This document shows, one piece after another, positions 1 through 12,789 of a stretch of 64,000 nt of DNA. The DNA is taken from positions 752,001 through 816,000 of the forward strand of contig CM035323.1 in the NCBI GenBank assembly GCA_000497125.2. The letters run 5' to 3'. Under the pieces are notes generated by a model, which saw only the letters and a list, made by a program, of their open reading frames with translations, searched no databases and was not told the origin of the DNA. Origin of the DNA: Spironucleus salmonicida. Taxonomy: Eukaryota; Fornicata; Diplomonadida; Hexamitidae. The position numbers were made by a program, and so were the translations under genes. Numbering within the stretch: position 1 is the first letter of the stretch; each line of letters opens with the position of its first letter.

Positions 1-22
1 CGTTCAATATATCCCTTTCCTA

Positions 23-1255
23 ATGGAACTACATAACTTTGCTCCAGACTTCGATCCAACCCATCCGTAGGTATAGTAGCTAGTCCACAACCTTCAACCT
101 ACACATATCACCTTCCTTCCCGATGCTCATCTTGGCCCTACTGCCCCTGTAGGATTTGCTGCTAGGACGACCCGCGTGTGCCCCTCGGTAATTGGAGGTG
201 ATGCAGGGTGTGGCTTCCTCATGTTAGAGGTAAAACCAGTGCGTGTAGATTTTCAAGCGCTATAAGAATTTCTCGAGCGCGTAGTTCCTTTTCAGGAAAC
301 TCCCGTCCATACTGTTACTGTTGTCTAAGAATTCTTCGAGTTTGCCATGTCGATAACCTAGTGTCCCAATACACCTACCTTTTCAGAATTTACCACCCGT
401 CGAAAACGCTTCGAGTACCAATTTCGATCTTCAATTCAACTTTCCTCTCTCGGGAGCGGTAATCACTTCGTAGAGATTGGTCGCTCCTCCACTTCAGGGA
501 TGATGGCTGTAACAGTGCATTCTGGCAGCCGTAATGCGGGATAAGCTGTCTACTAACAGTTCCAACAAGTGTGCTAGGTTTTCGCTTTACACGGGGTGAA
601 GTGTTAGACTGCTCTCTTCACCAAGCTGCTAGATGAGATCCATGCAGGGAACCAGGTGCATCTCCCTATACTGCTGCAGGGTCCCTTCAAGCGGGCAGTC
701 TCTGCGAGGTTCCGGGGAGGGACACCCACAGCTTTATCCCTATTAAGGACCACAACGATAGAAGAAGAACAACAACTTGTGCTTCCAGACGAATACGTTC
801 CATTGTATCGAGAGACAGTGGAATTTCTGACTATAGTTGCTCATGTGAACCGCGCGGCTATAGCTCTCCAGATCCGGAATTACTTAGGCATGGAACTTCT
901 AAGTAGTATCACCGGACCGCACAATTTCATCCGGGGAGACATCCTACGTAAGGGATCGTAGGCAGCAGATGGTAAATTCATAGTGGCACTAAACTGCAGG
1001 GATGGAATTCTGGTGTGCTAGTCCAGTACAATAGAGTCCGCACCGCACGGAAGCGGAAGGGCTGGAAAGAAGACGGAGCTGAAGCATATACCAGATGAAG
1101 GAGAAGCCGGTGATGTTGTGAGGTTCTGGCGCGGCTATAACGAGGGCCCTGGCGGTTACAAGGACAGCACTGCGGCTATCCAGGCAATCAAAGCAATGGG
1201 TATCGACATTGTAGACAGAGTCATGCCACTGTTTAGCTACAAGCGGGGGAAGTGA
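23..1255 (+). CDS. rtcB: RtcB-type RNA ligase
   Basis: RNA-splicing ligase of the RtcB family (410 aa), which joins 2',3'-cyclic-phosphate and 5'-OH RNA ends using GTP and a divalent metal, in tRNA splicing and repair. Seen: PDAHLGP then GGDAGCG (residues about 58-64), GSGNHFVEI (His148), VHSGSRN (His166) and, near the C-terminus, SAPHGSGR (His342), which aligns with the guanylylated His of the HGAGR motif in the family. The Ser in HGSGR and the lack of the usual Ser-Arg after it are departures. Several in-frame TAA/TAG codons are read as Gln; the end is TGA. ATG at 23 is chosen because it opens the conserved region at the expected spacing, although the window begins just upstream. Convergent with the next gene, 41 bp apart. 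Base composition is intermediate. Family assignment is secure; activity is inferred. Confidence 0.88.
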
Positions 1256-1296
1256 GAGTGCTAGCCACTGAGGCAAAGTGGTAGTATATTGATCAT

Positions 1297-3702
1297 TCAT
1301 CTCATCCCTGTGAAGTTGCTTCCGCCGCTGGAGTGGCTTTTAGTATCTTCCAGAGGACCCTCAGATACCGATTTAACCACAATAGCTGCCACTTGCTCGA
1401 CAGTAGGCCCCTCTGCCTTACTGAGCCTGTTGTATATGTCGTTGCACACAGATGCATACTTGTCCCTACAGCTGGGGCGCTTCACCTTCATCCCAGGCGT
1501 GAGTAACCCGTTCTCAGGGGTCCACTGTTCCGACTCTAATACAATTGCCTTGGGAATTTCATAACCCTTCATGGAAGAAGCCTTGCCAAGGGCGCGGAAG
1601 TCATTCATGATGGCAACGATGGCGTCAATACTAGTCGTAACCTGGTCGGTGGTTTTGACTTTCGTTCCGAGATAGTTCATGTTTGGAACTACCACCGCAA
1701 TTGGATATGGCTCATAACGAGAGGCGTATACGTACAATTGCTCCACAAACCTAGATTTGGAGAGCGCATCTTCAATCTAGTTTACCGAGATGAACTCGCC
1801 CTACGACAGCTTGAAAATACCGCGCTTTCTGTCTATAAGCTAGACCTGCTTCGTGACGGAATCGAATTCTGCTATATCCCCAGTGATGAACCAATCACCG
1901 TCAAACGATTCTTTTGTCTTCGCCTCGTCGTTCCAGTAGCCTTGAAACACGGACGGTCCTCGAATCAGGAGCTCACCCCTAGGATTCGTTACCTCCAGCT
2001 ATTTCCCAGCAAATGTGACGATCTTTTTGTCTTCAATCGTATATCCCATCTCTGGAACTGAGCGAATGCGCATCTGAGTCTCAGCCTCCAACGCCTCGCC
2101 TATGAAACCGTAGTTCATTGTGTGGATACTCTGCACCGCACCGTGCGCGGACGTCTCCGACATACCAAACCCTTCGAACAGATGCACGTTAAAACAAATT
2201 GCAATAAATTCACCATGAACCTATGATAATGGAGCAGAACCAGTAACAAAAAGACGGCATCTATTACCTAACATTGGGGGAAATTTTCTAAAAACAATAC
2301 TAGTCCATCTAGGGAAATCTAGCCTTCTTTAGTCAGTTGTTTAATGATTTATCTCGTGCTTTAACTCTTATATGGTTTTCTTACCATTATAAATATCAAG
2401 CAAAGTGTCGTTATACTCTTTTCTGAAAGACTCGTACCAATATTTTCTGCTGGCAAATGCCTTCGAAAACAATGTTCTTACAATAATGCTGCTTGCCTCT
2501 ATTTTGCTCATAATTCCCTCAACAATTTTTTAGCATATTCGGGGAACCAAAAAGAACATGGTAATCCGCAGCTCTTTTACGTCATCTAAAAGCCCGGTTG
2601 TAGCTCCTTGCCAGTAGCCGTTTGCAGCGCCGATGTACATTTCGACGCCCTGCAAAACGCGCATGTAAATGTGAGCCAGCGGCAAATAACTGATTCCGTA
2701 CTCCTACCTATGTGCCATTTTTTGCCCCAGACGGTTGTAGCTCTCCTTTTCCGGAATGACCCTGTTCATGACCATGTGGAAGCTGGTGTGGATGACGTTC
2801 TTTTGCGTCAGCATCACTCCCTTTGGCTTCCCGGTCGTCCCACTTGTATACACCAAAGTCATCAAATCGTCCTCTTTGGTTGCGGTTTCGTCGTACCGAA
2901 TCACGAGGTCTTCGGCCTCGAAAAGCTCCTCGCCAACGTCTCCGATGAGGCTCCAAAATGTGTGTGTGGCAAGTTGCACCTGCGGTGCAATTTTGATGTT
3001 TTTGGTCAAAATTTGGATTTCTGCCTCAGCAAGCAAATAGGAAAAGTTTTTGCCAGAAAAAGAGCTGCAAATGGCCGTTGCATCAGTTGCAAATTCTGGC
3101 GCAGGGTCGAAGCAGCCCTCGGCCTTGTCGAACTCGTCGAAGACGTCCTGGCCGCGCGGCTGAATGGGGACGGCGCCCGGGAGGTCAAATTTGAGCTCCG
3201 CCCGGTACTTCAAAATAGCGGCCCTTTCGTCGAGTCTGTCGTCCATGAGGATGACGTTCGTGAACAGGGGCGCCACCTGCGCCAGAGCGTTTATTCTGTC
3301 GACTGAGGCGAAAACGGTGTGGATTCCAGAGTCCTCGCACACGAATTTGATCTCAGCTTACGACTGCGTGTCGTATAGTGGGACCAGAATAATACCGCTC
3401 GCAGAGCATGCAAAATCAATAACTGACCATTCTGTACGATTTGGTGATATAATACCGGCCCTGGACCCTTTTTCGAGACCGATAGATTACAGTTTTCGCT
3501 GCAGAAGGGCTGTCATATGGTAAACATCTCTGTAAGAGTACCACTCGAAAGGGCCTCTTTTTCCCGAAGTTAGGAATTATCTCGTTCCCAGAAATCTTCT
3601 GTTGGGGTTGAGTTTAGCCTGTTTTAGAAGTAGTTTTGGGAAGGTATTGGAGTCATCAGGGATTAATTTAGTTGTTGCATCAAACTTACAGTCATAGTCC
3701 AT
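1297..3702 (-). CDS. long-chain-fatty-acid--CoA ligase (ACSL)
   Basis: Long-chain acyl-CoA synthetase, 801 aa: activates fatty acids to acyl-CoA through an acyl-AMP, usually on ER or other membranes. Seen, N- to C-terminal: FLGTR and [12 protein letters not shown], the AMP-binding P-loop [43 protein letters not shown], the adenylate motif [12 protein letters not shown], and [14 protein letters not shown]. All are in one frame only if TAA/TAG are Gln; the stop is TGA. The ATG is preceded by CTCAA, like other starts here. The central part (about 2190-2600) is AT-rich while both flanks are about half GC, so one intact gene is a compositional mosaic. Family certain; chain-length preference cannot be read from the sequence. 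Confidence 0.93.
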
Positions 3703-3838
3703 TTGAGATTTAGGAGTGGTGAGTAGAGGATTGCATATTTACTCGGAAGTATATGATATATTGTGTTTCTAAAAATATAGGTTTTAGGAGAAAAGATAAG
3801 GCTTTTCTACAGCCAATATCTTTTATTTTTATAAATTT

Positions 3839-3911
3839 GCTTCTGCCGGGGCTCGAACCCGGGACCTAACCCATGTGAAGGGTACGTGCTAACCAACTAC
3901 ACCACAGTAGC
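3839..3911 (-). tRNA. tRNA-Val (CAC)
   Basis: The cloverleaf folds on the minus strand: 7-bp acceptor stem with one A-A mismatch, D stem GTGT/GCAC, anticodon loop TTCACAT giving anticodon CAC (Val, codon GTG), and T arm CCGGG-TTCGAGC-CCCGG. The anticodon stem has a closing T-T mismatch. No intron is visible. No run of T follows closely as a polymerase III terminator. It lies between the divergent starts of the acyl-CoA synthetase and a coiled-coil gene. Confidence 0.9.
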
Positions 3912-4159
3912 AATAGCTAATATACATTTTAATAAAAATACATACTTTTAGTAATATAAATTATAAATAATTATAAAACTATATTTAATTTAATAAAATG
4001 AACTATTCAACTATTTTAAATAAGTAAAATCTTATGCCTATTTAAACGTTTACTACATAAGCATAGTAGTTCTAAAGATAAAACTAAACAGCTACATTAA
4101 AAAAATTGTAGAACTCTCGTTTCTTATCTCAAAAACTTAAAGATTTTAATCATTCTGAC

Positions 4160-4633
4160 ATGTCTTAAAAATCTTCTATTAATAAAGACCTTATTACTAC
4201 AATATAGGATACTATTAAGCATGGTACGTCATAGTTAGTTCATACTTAGATATTGGATAAAACAAGATTACCCTCATTCACTGCGAATTATGTTAATAAA
4301 ATTTTTTAAACATATTCCGCAGATTTTTAAAGCAGTGAAGCCATGATAATACGAATTTGTGCTGATAGAAATTTATAGTTATCTGAGTTAGAGAAATATA
4401 TATAAAATTTAGAAGCTTTTCCGAACCAAACTGAAGTATCTTCAATAGTAGATACACCAACCTCGTAGTTTGCGGATCCAGAGGTTATTGAGTCTGTAAA
4501 TAGTAACAATATTTAAGGAGCGGATTTAGAAGTTTTAAGAAATGAGATTGTAAAATTAGTATAAGAAAATAATGATCTGTAACAGAAACTTTTTGATTTA
4601 GAAAGTGAAATTATGCTTAAAGAGCTAGAATGA
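4160..4633 (+). CDS. hypothetical protein with C-terminal coiled coil
   Basis: Unrecognised 157-aa protein, open only with TAA/TAG as Gln and ending at TGA. The N-terminal half is mixed polar (MSQKSSINKD start); the last 30 residues (NEIVKLVQENNDLQQKLFDL) are a short coiled coil with heptad leucines. The reading frame is AT-rich with many TAA codons, typical of the true genes around it. Convergent with PTPA, 24 bp apart. An internal ATG at 4343 is an alternative start. No function can be assigned. Confidence 0.6.
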
Positions 4634-4657
4634 TTACATAAATTTGTATCTTTAATA

Positions 4658-5572
4658 TCACTCTATACCAAAAATATTACCAAACCAAAAATGCTACATT
4701 ACTGGCCATTTCCCAAATACTTCTTCGTTATAATGTCTTCTCATTCCTTTAAATATTTTTGCCCAGTTCATTCCATCTTTATAATGTATTTCAGAAATAA
4801 AAGGGCTATTAATTTCGAGTGAATAACTTTTAACTTCTATAATATTACTTACCATAAAAGCATATAGGTTTTTCTCTCTATATTTCATTATTTATGAATC
4901 ATCAAAAATAATTTTAACTGAGATATCGCTCATCGAAAATTAACTTGATCCAATTACAAACGGTAATAGATTATAGTCATCTACCGACCATGCTCCTCTA
5001 GAACCTGCTGGTTCCAATGTATAAATATTTTAAATTTTTAAAGCAATTTACATATACTTTGGGAATAAATTTAAAACAAATGATTGGAGATCTTCTTTTG
5101 ATCCTGCAATTCCAATTCTACAAAACGAAATAAACCAACATAAAAAGTTAAGTTCATGCCCAGTACCATAATCTAAACGACCATAAGAACCAAACATATC
5201 CATAAAATAATATTTAATTTCTATCCAGGCTTCTTCATGATTTAGTAAAACATCTTTATGTAATTCTTCTGATACTGTTTACAAATGCTCAATAAATTTT
5301 AAAAATGAAGGATTGCCGTATCTTGACTATCTTTATACTGGGGGTATAGATTCAAAAATATTCAATACTTTAGTCAATATTATATCTAATTTTGAAGTAA
5401 ACTCAGTTTACTCTACAGAATAACAATCTTATCCTTATGCTAATACACATAATGTATCTATAAAATTGTTTAACATCAAGAAAGTCTTAGAAAATTTAAA
5501 CTTGCTAAACTTATGCTTGTCATCACATATTAATTTTTGAGGTTGAACAAATGTAGTTGGAATGTCATTCAT
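4658..5572 (-). CDS. PTPA: PP2A phosphatase activator PTPA (cyclophilin-like fold family)
   Basis: Serine/threonine-protein phosphatase 2A activator (PTPA/Rrd family), 304 aa. This family remodels the PP2A catalytic subunit and loads its active-site metals with ATP. Seen: DYGTGHELNF, the family hallmark, followed by a block containing SRGAWSVDDYNLLPFVIGSS, then FGKWPVMQHFWFG near the C-terminus, which fits the family's end. Length is close to the usual 300-360 aa. In-frame TAA and TAG are read as Gln. Start ATG at 5572 is followed by a short leader and matches family length. The flanking gene at 5649 is divergent and starts 77 bp away. Assignment secure from the motif set. Confidence 0.93.
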
Positions 5573-5648
5573 TGCTATACAAAACATAAACATAAATTAT
5601 TATGTATAAATTATCATTTATTATCATTTTAATTTTCATTCCCTGCTA

Positions 5649-7490
5649 ATGGAATCAGAATCAGAATCATTAAACATGGACTTCATTGATGATGGTCATA
5701 TTGAAAATGTATCAACATTAAAATAAACACCTAAATCTGTTATTCTTAATGACCTCAACAAGTTCAATATTATTCTTGCTGATACAACCAAACCATCATA
5801 AGCTTTAGAAATATTTGAAGAGTTAATTAAAATCAATGCTAAGGCCAAAAACTACTTTACTGAACTCCCATATTCCTTCTGCTAATGTGTGTTAGATCTT
5901 TTTAATACGCAATTTGACGAGGCTATCTTTAATTAAAAACTTTAGAGAAAAGCCAAGTAAAAATTTGACCAATTATTAGTAGACTATGCATTTTTAAAAG
6001 ATAACGCAATTTAATAGCAGTCTAATACTTAAATCCAAGCTTAAACTGAACAAATATCTAAAAGAGATGATGATCTTGATATTAACCGTATTTACTCATT
6101 TTTTGGTATTTCGTTTTAAGAATCCGACGAAATTATTTCTGAATAAACTTAAATGGACGAATAATAGTCTATATAACAAATTTAATCTTCTTGTTTAACT
6201 ATTTATTAATAGGCTTTTAATATTATGACATACTCTCAATCACCATCTTGCAGGGCACATGCCGCACTTTCATACTTAGAAGGAACTCAAAATGAAACAC
6301 ATGATATTCTCCCAACTTTATCTTTCGCGTTCAGAGAAATTTTTGAAAACTCTTTGCAAGAACAATCTTTCACAGTTTAAAAGAAAAAGGAGGTTAGAAC
6401 ATACTATAATAGACTATTAGATGTAGGAGCTCATCTTTCACAGTTTTGTGATTGTTTAAACCATCTCATAATCATCCTTTACTTAAATTCGTCGGAATAC
6501 TTGTAATTAGTATATATTCCAGGATTTATCCGTTCCCTTGCTGATCAGACAGAAATTTCTGATAATTTCATCTTCTCAGAGCCCGAACACTGTGAGGTTT
6601 CTTATAAAGAGTCGATTCTTTTATCAAACTATTCTTATTATAACAATGATTTTAATTAATAATTCAATGAATTCTTAGCAATTTCTCCACTACTCTTTGT
6701 TACTGAGGCAATCAGTAAACTTAACTTTAAAACCAATAAGGTACCGTTTTTATATGCAGCTCTAACTTATATTACTCACGCTACACTTTAATAAACAGAA
6801 GAGTTTATGTCCTTATATTATTTCCCTACACCTGTTCAATAAGTTCAAAAAGTTGTTGAGGTAGCTAAAAAGTCTAATATTTTACCTCTGACAATAAATA
6901 TGGAAGAAGAAATTGTAGAGGAAATAACATTAACTGATATTTAAAAGCTATATTTTACAGTTTTAGCACGTCTTGCAATTAAGCAAATTAACCTATTGAA
7001 CACAAAAAAAGCAGCGTTAAATATCACTAAAATTCTCTCATTTGATGGTACTTTTGATAATAAATTTATCACGAAGTTCTCTCCTAAAAATATCAACAGT
7101 TTGCTCTTTTCTGCAATAGCATTGCGAGTTTTGGATGTTAAAATTTCAGACTTTTACGGTGATTAAAATTTGAAAGATGGAAACACTGAAAATGACTGGG
7201 GAATTATTAAGAAAGTAGTAGATGGTGGACAAGAAGTTGAAGTTAAGGTATTAAGAGCATTTATAAATATGGAGTATATTGGTTAAAATAGGGAAATGGA
7301 TTAAAATAACATATTTAGTGAAATCCCATGCTTTGATATTTTGAAGCCAGCTTTCGATGGAATGTCCGCTAGAGTATTTTTGATGGAAAATACAGGTATT
7401 TTAAGCGAAATTTCAGTTGACGGAGTAATTAGTTTCTTTGGAGTAAGCTAATAAGTTGCTCAAGCAGTTTTACAGCGTATATAGGAATGA
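5649..7490 (+). CDS. hypothetical protein, 613 aa, helical
   Basis: One long AT-rich reading frame, closed by TGA, with dozens of TAA codons read as Gln. The N-terminus is acidic and Ser-rich (MESESESLN), then long amphipathic helices follow with a Gln-rich linker around residues 110-200. The C-terminal 60 residues have an alternating helix/strand look that could be a small winged-helix domain, but I could not match it to a family. No signal peptide or membrane segment is seen. Divergent from PTPA (77 bp between ATGs). The downstream neighbour is the left arm of the inverted duplication, 280 bp away. Confident as a gene, unknown in function. Confidence 0.75.
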
Positions 7491-7655
7491 AATTGAGGTT
7501 ATTTAAGATCATATTATATGTAAATATTATATAAATATTAACACTTTTTAGATGATAATTAGTAGTTAAAATTAATCAATAAACAATTGATGCAATAATC
7601 ATAAATTTTTGTGATTATAGTTTATGAATTATCAAATAGTTAATAGACAATAATT

Positions 7656-8537
7656 TCATGGTTTATAATAAACTTGACTTTTACTAATAAAATATTTTAG
7701 CCAGGTTGAAAAAATATTATTTTTGTAATTCGGTATATAATTTTTATGTTATATTTAAAGAATTAACAGAATTTTAGCACCAGTTGGAAGTGCGATCCAC
7801 TCGATCACGCATACTCTTTCTACGTCGATGACGAAGATCTGGGCGGTCGTGACCGAGAGAATGAAGCCCTCTCTGCTGAACAAAACTCCGAGGTCCTTCT
7901 GCATCTCTGGATGTTTTTGCATTACCGTTTCGAGCTGAACCGCGTCCTTGAGCGAGAGTGTCTGGTCGATGACGCTGTCCTCGACTGAGAAGGAAAAAAT
8001 CTTGCACGAGGGGCTGCATGCGTATATTTTGTTCCTGAAGAAGCAGCCACCGTGGAACGTATTTTTGCGGAGTTTGGTGCCTATCTGGACATCGGGGAGG
8101 AGCAAAAGCTTCGTGAGCGTGGAGACGATGATTTGGTGCTTGGACGAGTTGATCTGGACGATCGCGGAGTCGAACTGCTCGGAGAAAGCGACCTGGTCCG
8201 AGTCGATAGAGTACGTGAAGAGCTGCCCAGTGCTGGTCCCAAGGTACAGCAGCTCGTTGGCGAAGTGGATGGTGGTCACTCCCTTGACCTCGTAGGACGA
8301 GTGGTGGGTGGACTGGGTGAATATTTCGGTACCGAGGAAGCCCGTGGCTATGGTGAAGAACTGGAACGTGAGGAATTGTTGGACGACCTGCTTGATCTGG
8401 AGGGGGAGGCGCCTGCCGTCAACCGAGATCTGGGTGTCCGAGAGCTGGTAGACGAGGCCGTCGCGGGATACCTGGTACTGGTACTGGGGGCTGTAGTCCT
8501 TCGGCAGCGCGAATGAGCGCTGGGACTTGTGGTACAT
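7656..8537 (-). pseudogene. 3'-truncated copy of propeller/solenoid protein gene
   Basis: Copy of the first 256 or so codons of the gene at 28423-30618. The match stops at the arm edge (7770) after the residues WIALPTGAK. Beyond it the frame runs 38 unrelated AT-rich codons (seven-residue-scale mismatch from the first codon) to a TGA at 7656. The beta-propeller-like N-terminal part is kept; the whole alpha-solenoid C-terminus is missing. One Ser replaces the Arg found in the right-hand copy (KIYAC-S/R-PSCK). Expression of a truncated protein is possible but not shown; the break at the duplication edge is direct evidence of truncation. Confidence 0.8.
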
Positions 8538-8575
8538 TTTGAGGCTGGGCCGGATATACAGTGACAATATAATAA

Positions 8576-10444
<1,869 letters not shown>

Positions 10445-10464
10445 TTATTTAAATTTCTGCAAAA
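10445..10464. promoter_or_regulatory. 20-bp divergent intergenic promoter, left arm
   Basis: Only 20 bases separate two divergent ATGs (10444 minus, 10465 plus). The stretch is AT-rich (TTATTTAAATTTCTGCAAAA) in a strongly GC-rich arm, as expected if an AT-rich initiator serves both directions. Promoter role is inferred from position and composition. Confidence 0.5.
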
Positions 10465-11577
10465 ATGTCATTCCAGCCTACACTTTTGCTGCCGCCGCTG
10501 CTCCCCCCGGCTTCCTGCTCGGCGGAGATAAATAAATTGCTGGATCAGACCCATTACTACTTCCAGCAGAGGAGCTTCCAGGAGGCCCGCACGCGCCTCT
10601 ACGAGGCCTACGCGCTGTTTCAGGAGCGGGACGCGCTCTTCGACTACTACAAGTGCTACTTCCACACGATGAACGGCTACCTGCTGTTCCTCATGGTGCA
10701 GTACGACGCGTACGCGGAGCTCACCCCGGACCCCGCGAAGTTCCTCCAGCTCGCCATGGTCTCGCTCATCGACGCGATCGACATCTCCCAGAACCTGCAG
10801 ACCGCCGACCGCGCCGTCCCGCGCTTCTACATCGGCTTCCTGTACTTCTCGCTGCACAAGTTCGGCCTGGCGCTCCGGTTCTTCCGGCAGGCGGAGACGC
10901 TGGCCCTCTCGGCCGAGGGCGCGTCCAGCGCGATCAGCACGATGGCGAGCTACGACGTGGCGGTGTGCGCGCTGCGGGGGCTGCAGAGCGGCCTGAGCGT
11001 GAAGTACGGGGAGCAGCGGATGGCGTACCAGAAGGAGAACCTGGTCGTCGTCCAGCCCGAGACCATGCGTCTGGACAACCCGCGCTTCGAGCAGCAGACG
11101 GAGGGCCGGTTCGATATCGTCGACACCGTGAGCCAGGCCGAGATCGAGCGCCTGGGCTTCGTCGGGCTGACGAGGGCGGAGGTCCCCGAGGGCCAGCTCC
11201 GGTTCGACTTCCCGGACCAGATGGACAACCGCAAGACCAAGCAGCACGTCCTGGCGCTGAACGAGGAGTTCCGGCGCCTGGGTGCCCAGTTCCGGCGCTC
11301 CGTCGGCGAGAGCCACGTCTACACCAACCAGTGCCAGCTGGCCGTCGCCGAGTGCCAGCGGCTGTCCGAGGCGGCGACCGAGCTGCTCGAGTACGACGGG
11401 GTGCTGCGGACGCGGCCCGCCGGCATCCTCACGGACATCCACGACCAAGGGGACTACGTCTCGCGGGCCCTGGACCAGTTCGGGGCCAAGTTCGCGAAGA
11501 TCCCCAAGCGCGCGCTGTACGTGGAGGTCAAGAGCGGGAAGAAGAAGGGCAAGAAAGGCAAGAAGGGCAAGAAGTGA
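10465..11577 (+). CDS. TPR-like helical protein with Lys-rich tail, left-arm copy
   Basis: 370-aa copy of the gene at 25392-26495. It differs mainly by three extra residues in the C-terminal GKK repeats (nine extra bases). Helical repeats, starting around residue 25, carry many Tyr, Phe and Ala at TPR-like spacing (YYFQQRSFQEARTRLYEAY), and the end is a basic tail of Lys-Gly. No membrane segment. I do not recognise a family; an axonemal or adaptor role would be guesswork. The next gene (VSP) is convergent, 132 bp downstream. Confidence 0.8.
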   Translation: MSFQPTLLLPPLLPPASCSAEINKLLDQTHYYFQQRSFQEARTRLYEAYALFQERDALFDYYKCYFHTMNGYLLFLMVQYDAYAELTPDPAKFLQLAMVSLIDAIDISQNLQTADRAVPRFYIGFLYFSLHKFGLALRFFRQAETLALSAEGASSAISTMASYDVAVCALRGLQSGLSVKYGEQRMAYQKENLVVVQPETMRLDNPRFEQQTEGRFDIVDTVSQAEIERLGFVGLTRAEVPEGQLRFDFPDQMDNRKTKQHVLALNEEFRRLGAQFRRSVGESHVYTNQCQLAVAECQRLSEAATELLEYDGVLRTRPAGILTDIHDQGDYVSRALDQFGAKFAKIPKRALYVEVKSGKKKGKKGKKGKK

Positions 11578-11709
11578 GTGGCGAGTATTACGTTTACGCC
11601 TGCCTTCGGGCGTCGGCCCTGGGCTGGGACGGAACTGCGCGCAGCAGGGCCAGCGAGTGTAGGGGTGCTCTTTCCATGCCCGAGGGCGAGCTCAACTGAA
11701 AACAATCGA

Positions 11710-12438
11710 TCACTTCTTGGACCTCCTGATGAAGTAGAACGCGAGGCCCCCGCCGATGGCGCCCACGGCCACCAGGGCTCCGATCACGATGCCCACTGTC
11801 GCGCCGGTCGAGAGTTTGTTGCTGGGATCCGATGGGTCAGGAACGGGGGCAGGTGGAACTGGAATAGGGGGTTCTGGCTCTGGCTCTGGGTTAGGATTGG
11901 GGTCAGGCACGGGAACCGCCTCGGCTGTCACGCACAGTATTCCGACCATCTCATAGCCCTTTTCGCACAGCGTGCAGTCGCCGGTTGAGTCAGTGGTCAT
12001 GTGGGGGAGGCATTGGTTGCAGGAGAAGCTAGTGCTGTCCACAGCACAGTTTGCACAGTTAGTTTTCTCCCCACAGGTACAGGCCGATGTCGAGGCTGCT
12101 GTACAAACAGTAAGCACACTGTCATTGCAGAACTTCGAATTAACCACGGCACTACACGTCCTCGTGCAGGTGCCGGTGATGGTGGTGGTGCCCAACGTTT
12201 TCTTGCTGTCGCACTCTGCGCAAAACGTAGCGGAGGTGCACACCTTGCAGCCCGCAGCGCACGGCATGCACTTCTTGGTAGTCGTGTCGCAGTAGCCAGA
12301 GCCTCCGTCGCGGCACTCCTTATTCGTGGTGCAGTCGATTCCATCCGCTGCTTCCATTCTTGTTTCGAAATATCCTGAGACGCAGTATTGGAACGATACA
12401 GACCGGAATGCGTTTTTTCCAAAGCCGGCAATATGCAT
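11710..12438 (-). CDS. VSP-like Cys-rich membrane protein, left-arm copy
   Basis: Single VSP-like gene of the left arm, matching the first of two tandem copies in the right arm (23572-24300). Repeated CXXC motifs (CAEC, CANC, CNQC), a Pro-rich stalk of PNP and PEPE repeats, then [12 protein letters not shown], a hydrophobic span and a basic RRSKK end. This is the layout of diplomonad variant surface proteins. No hydrophobic signal peptide is visible at either candidate start (12438 or 12357). Its downstream flank matches the flank of the second right-arm copy, which points to unequal recombination between the two. Confidence 0.8.
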   Translation of the reverse strand: MHIAGFGKNAFRSVSFQYCVSGYFETRMEAADGIDCTTNKECRDGGSGYCDTTTKKCMPCAAGCKVCTSATFCAECDSKKTLGTTTITGTCTRTCSAVVNSKFCNDSVLTVCTAASTSACTCGEKTNCANCAVDSTSFSCNQCLPHMTTDSTGDCTLCEKGYEMVGILCVTAEAVPVPDPNPNPEPEPEPPIPVPPAPVPDPSDPSNKLSTGATVGIVIGALVAVGAIGGGLAFYFIRRSKK

Positions 12439-12789
12439 TTATAACAGATAATACCGATATTTAAAAACAAACATTTCTAGTATAACCCAGTATCAGGGCC
12501 GAACCGCAACATCCCGAGCATGTCGCTGCCGAGGCACGGGACCAGCCTTCTCGACCCATGCCCATGCTCCTAACACTCGCACCGCGGGCACAGTCGGCCG
12601 GCACGGAGTCGCACCTCGCATGCCGCGCAGTGTGCGCCGTCGGTTCCGGAGAGGCAGGGGACGCTGGGCAGAGTTTTCGGAGCCGGTGCCGGGCAGCGTG
12701 GGCTGGAGTATCTCAGCACCTAGTACCGCCCTCGGGCGCGTGGCCGACCCACCCGCGAGAGTCGGGAAGGACCAGGGACCAAAGCCAGC

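Noticed and set aside
2608-3306. 232-aa plus-strand ORF in the acyl-CoA synthetase
   Set aside because: Antisense of conserved acyl-CoA synthetase motifs; no features of its own.
10468-11448. Long antisense ORF across the TPR-like gene (also at 25263-26492)
   Set aside because: Shadow of the real gene; GC-rich DNA with few stops gives long random frames on both strands.
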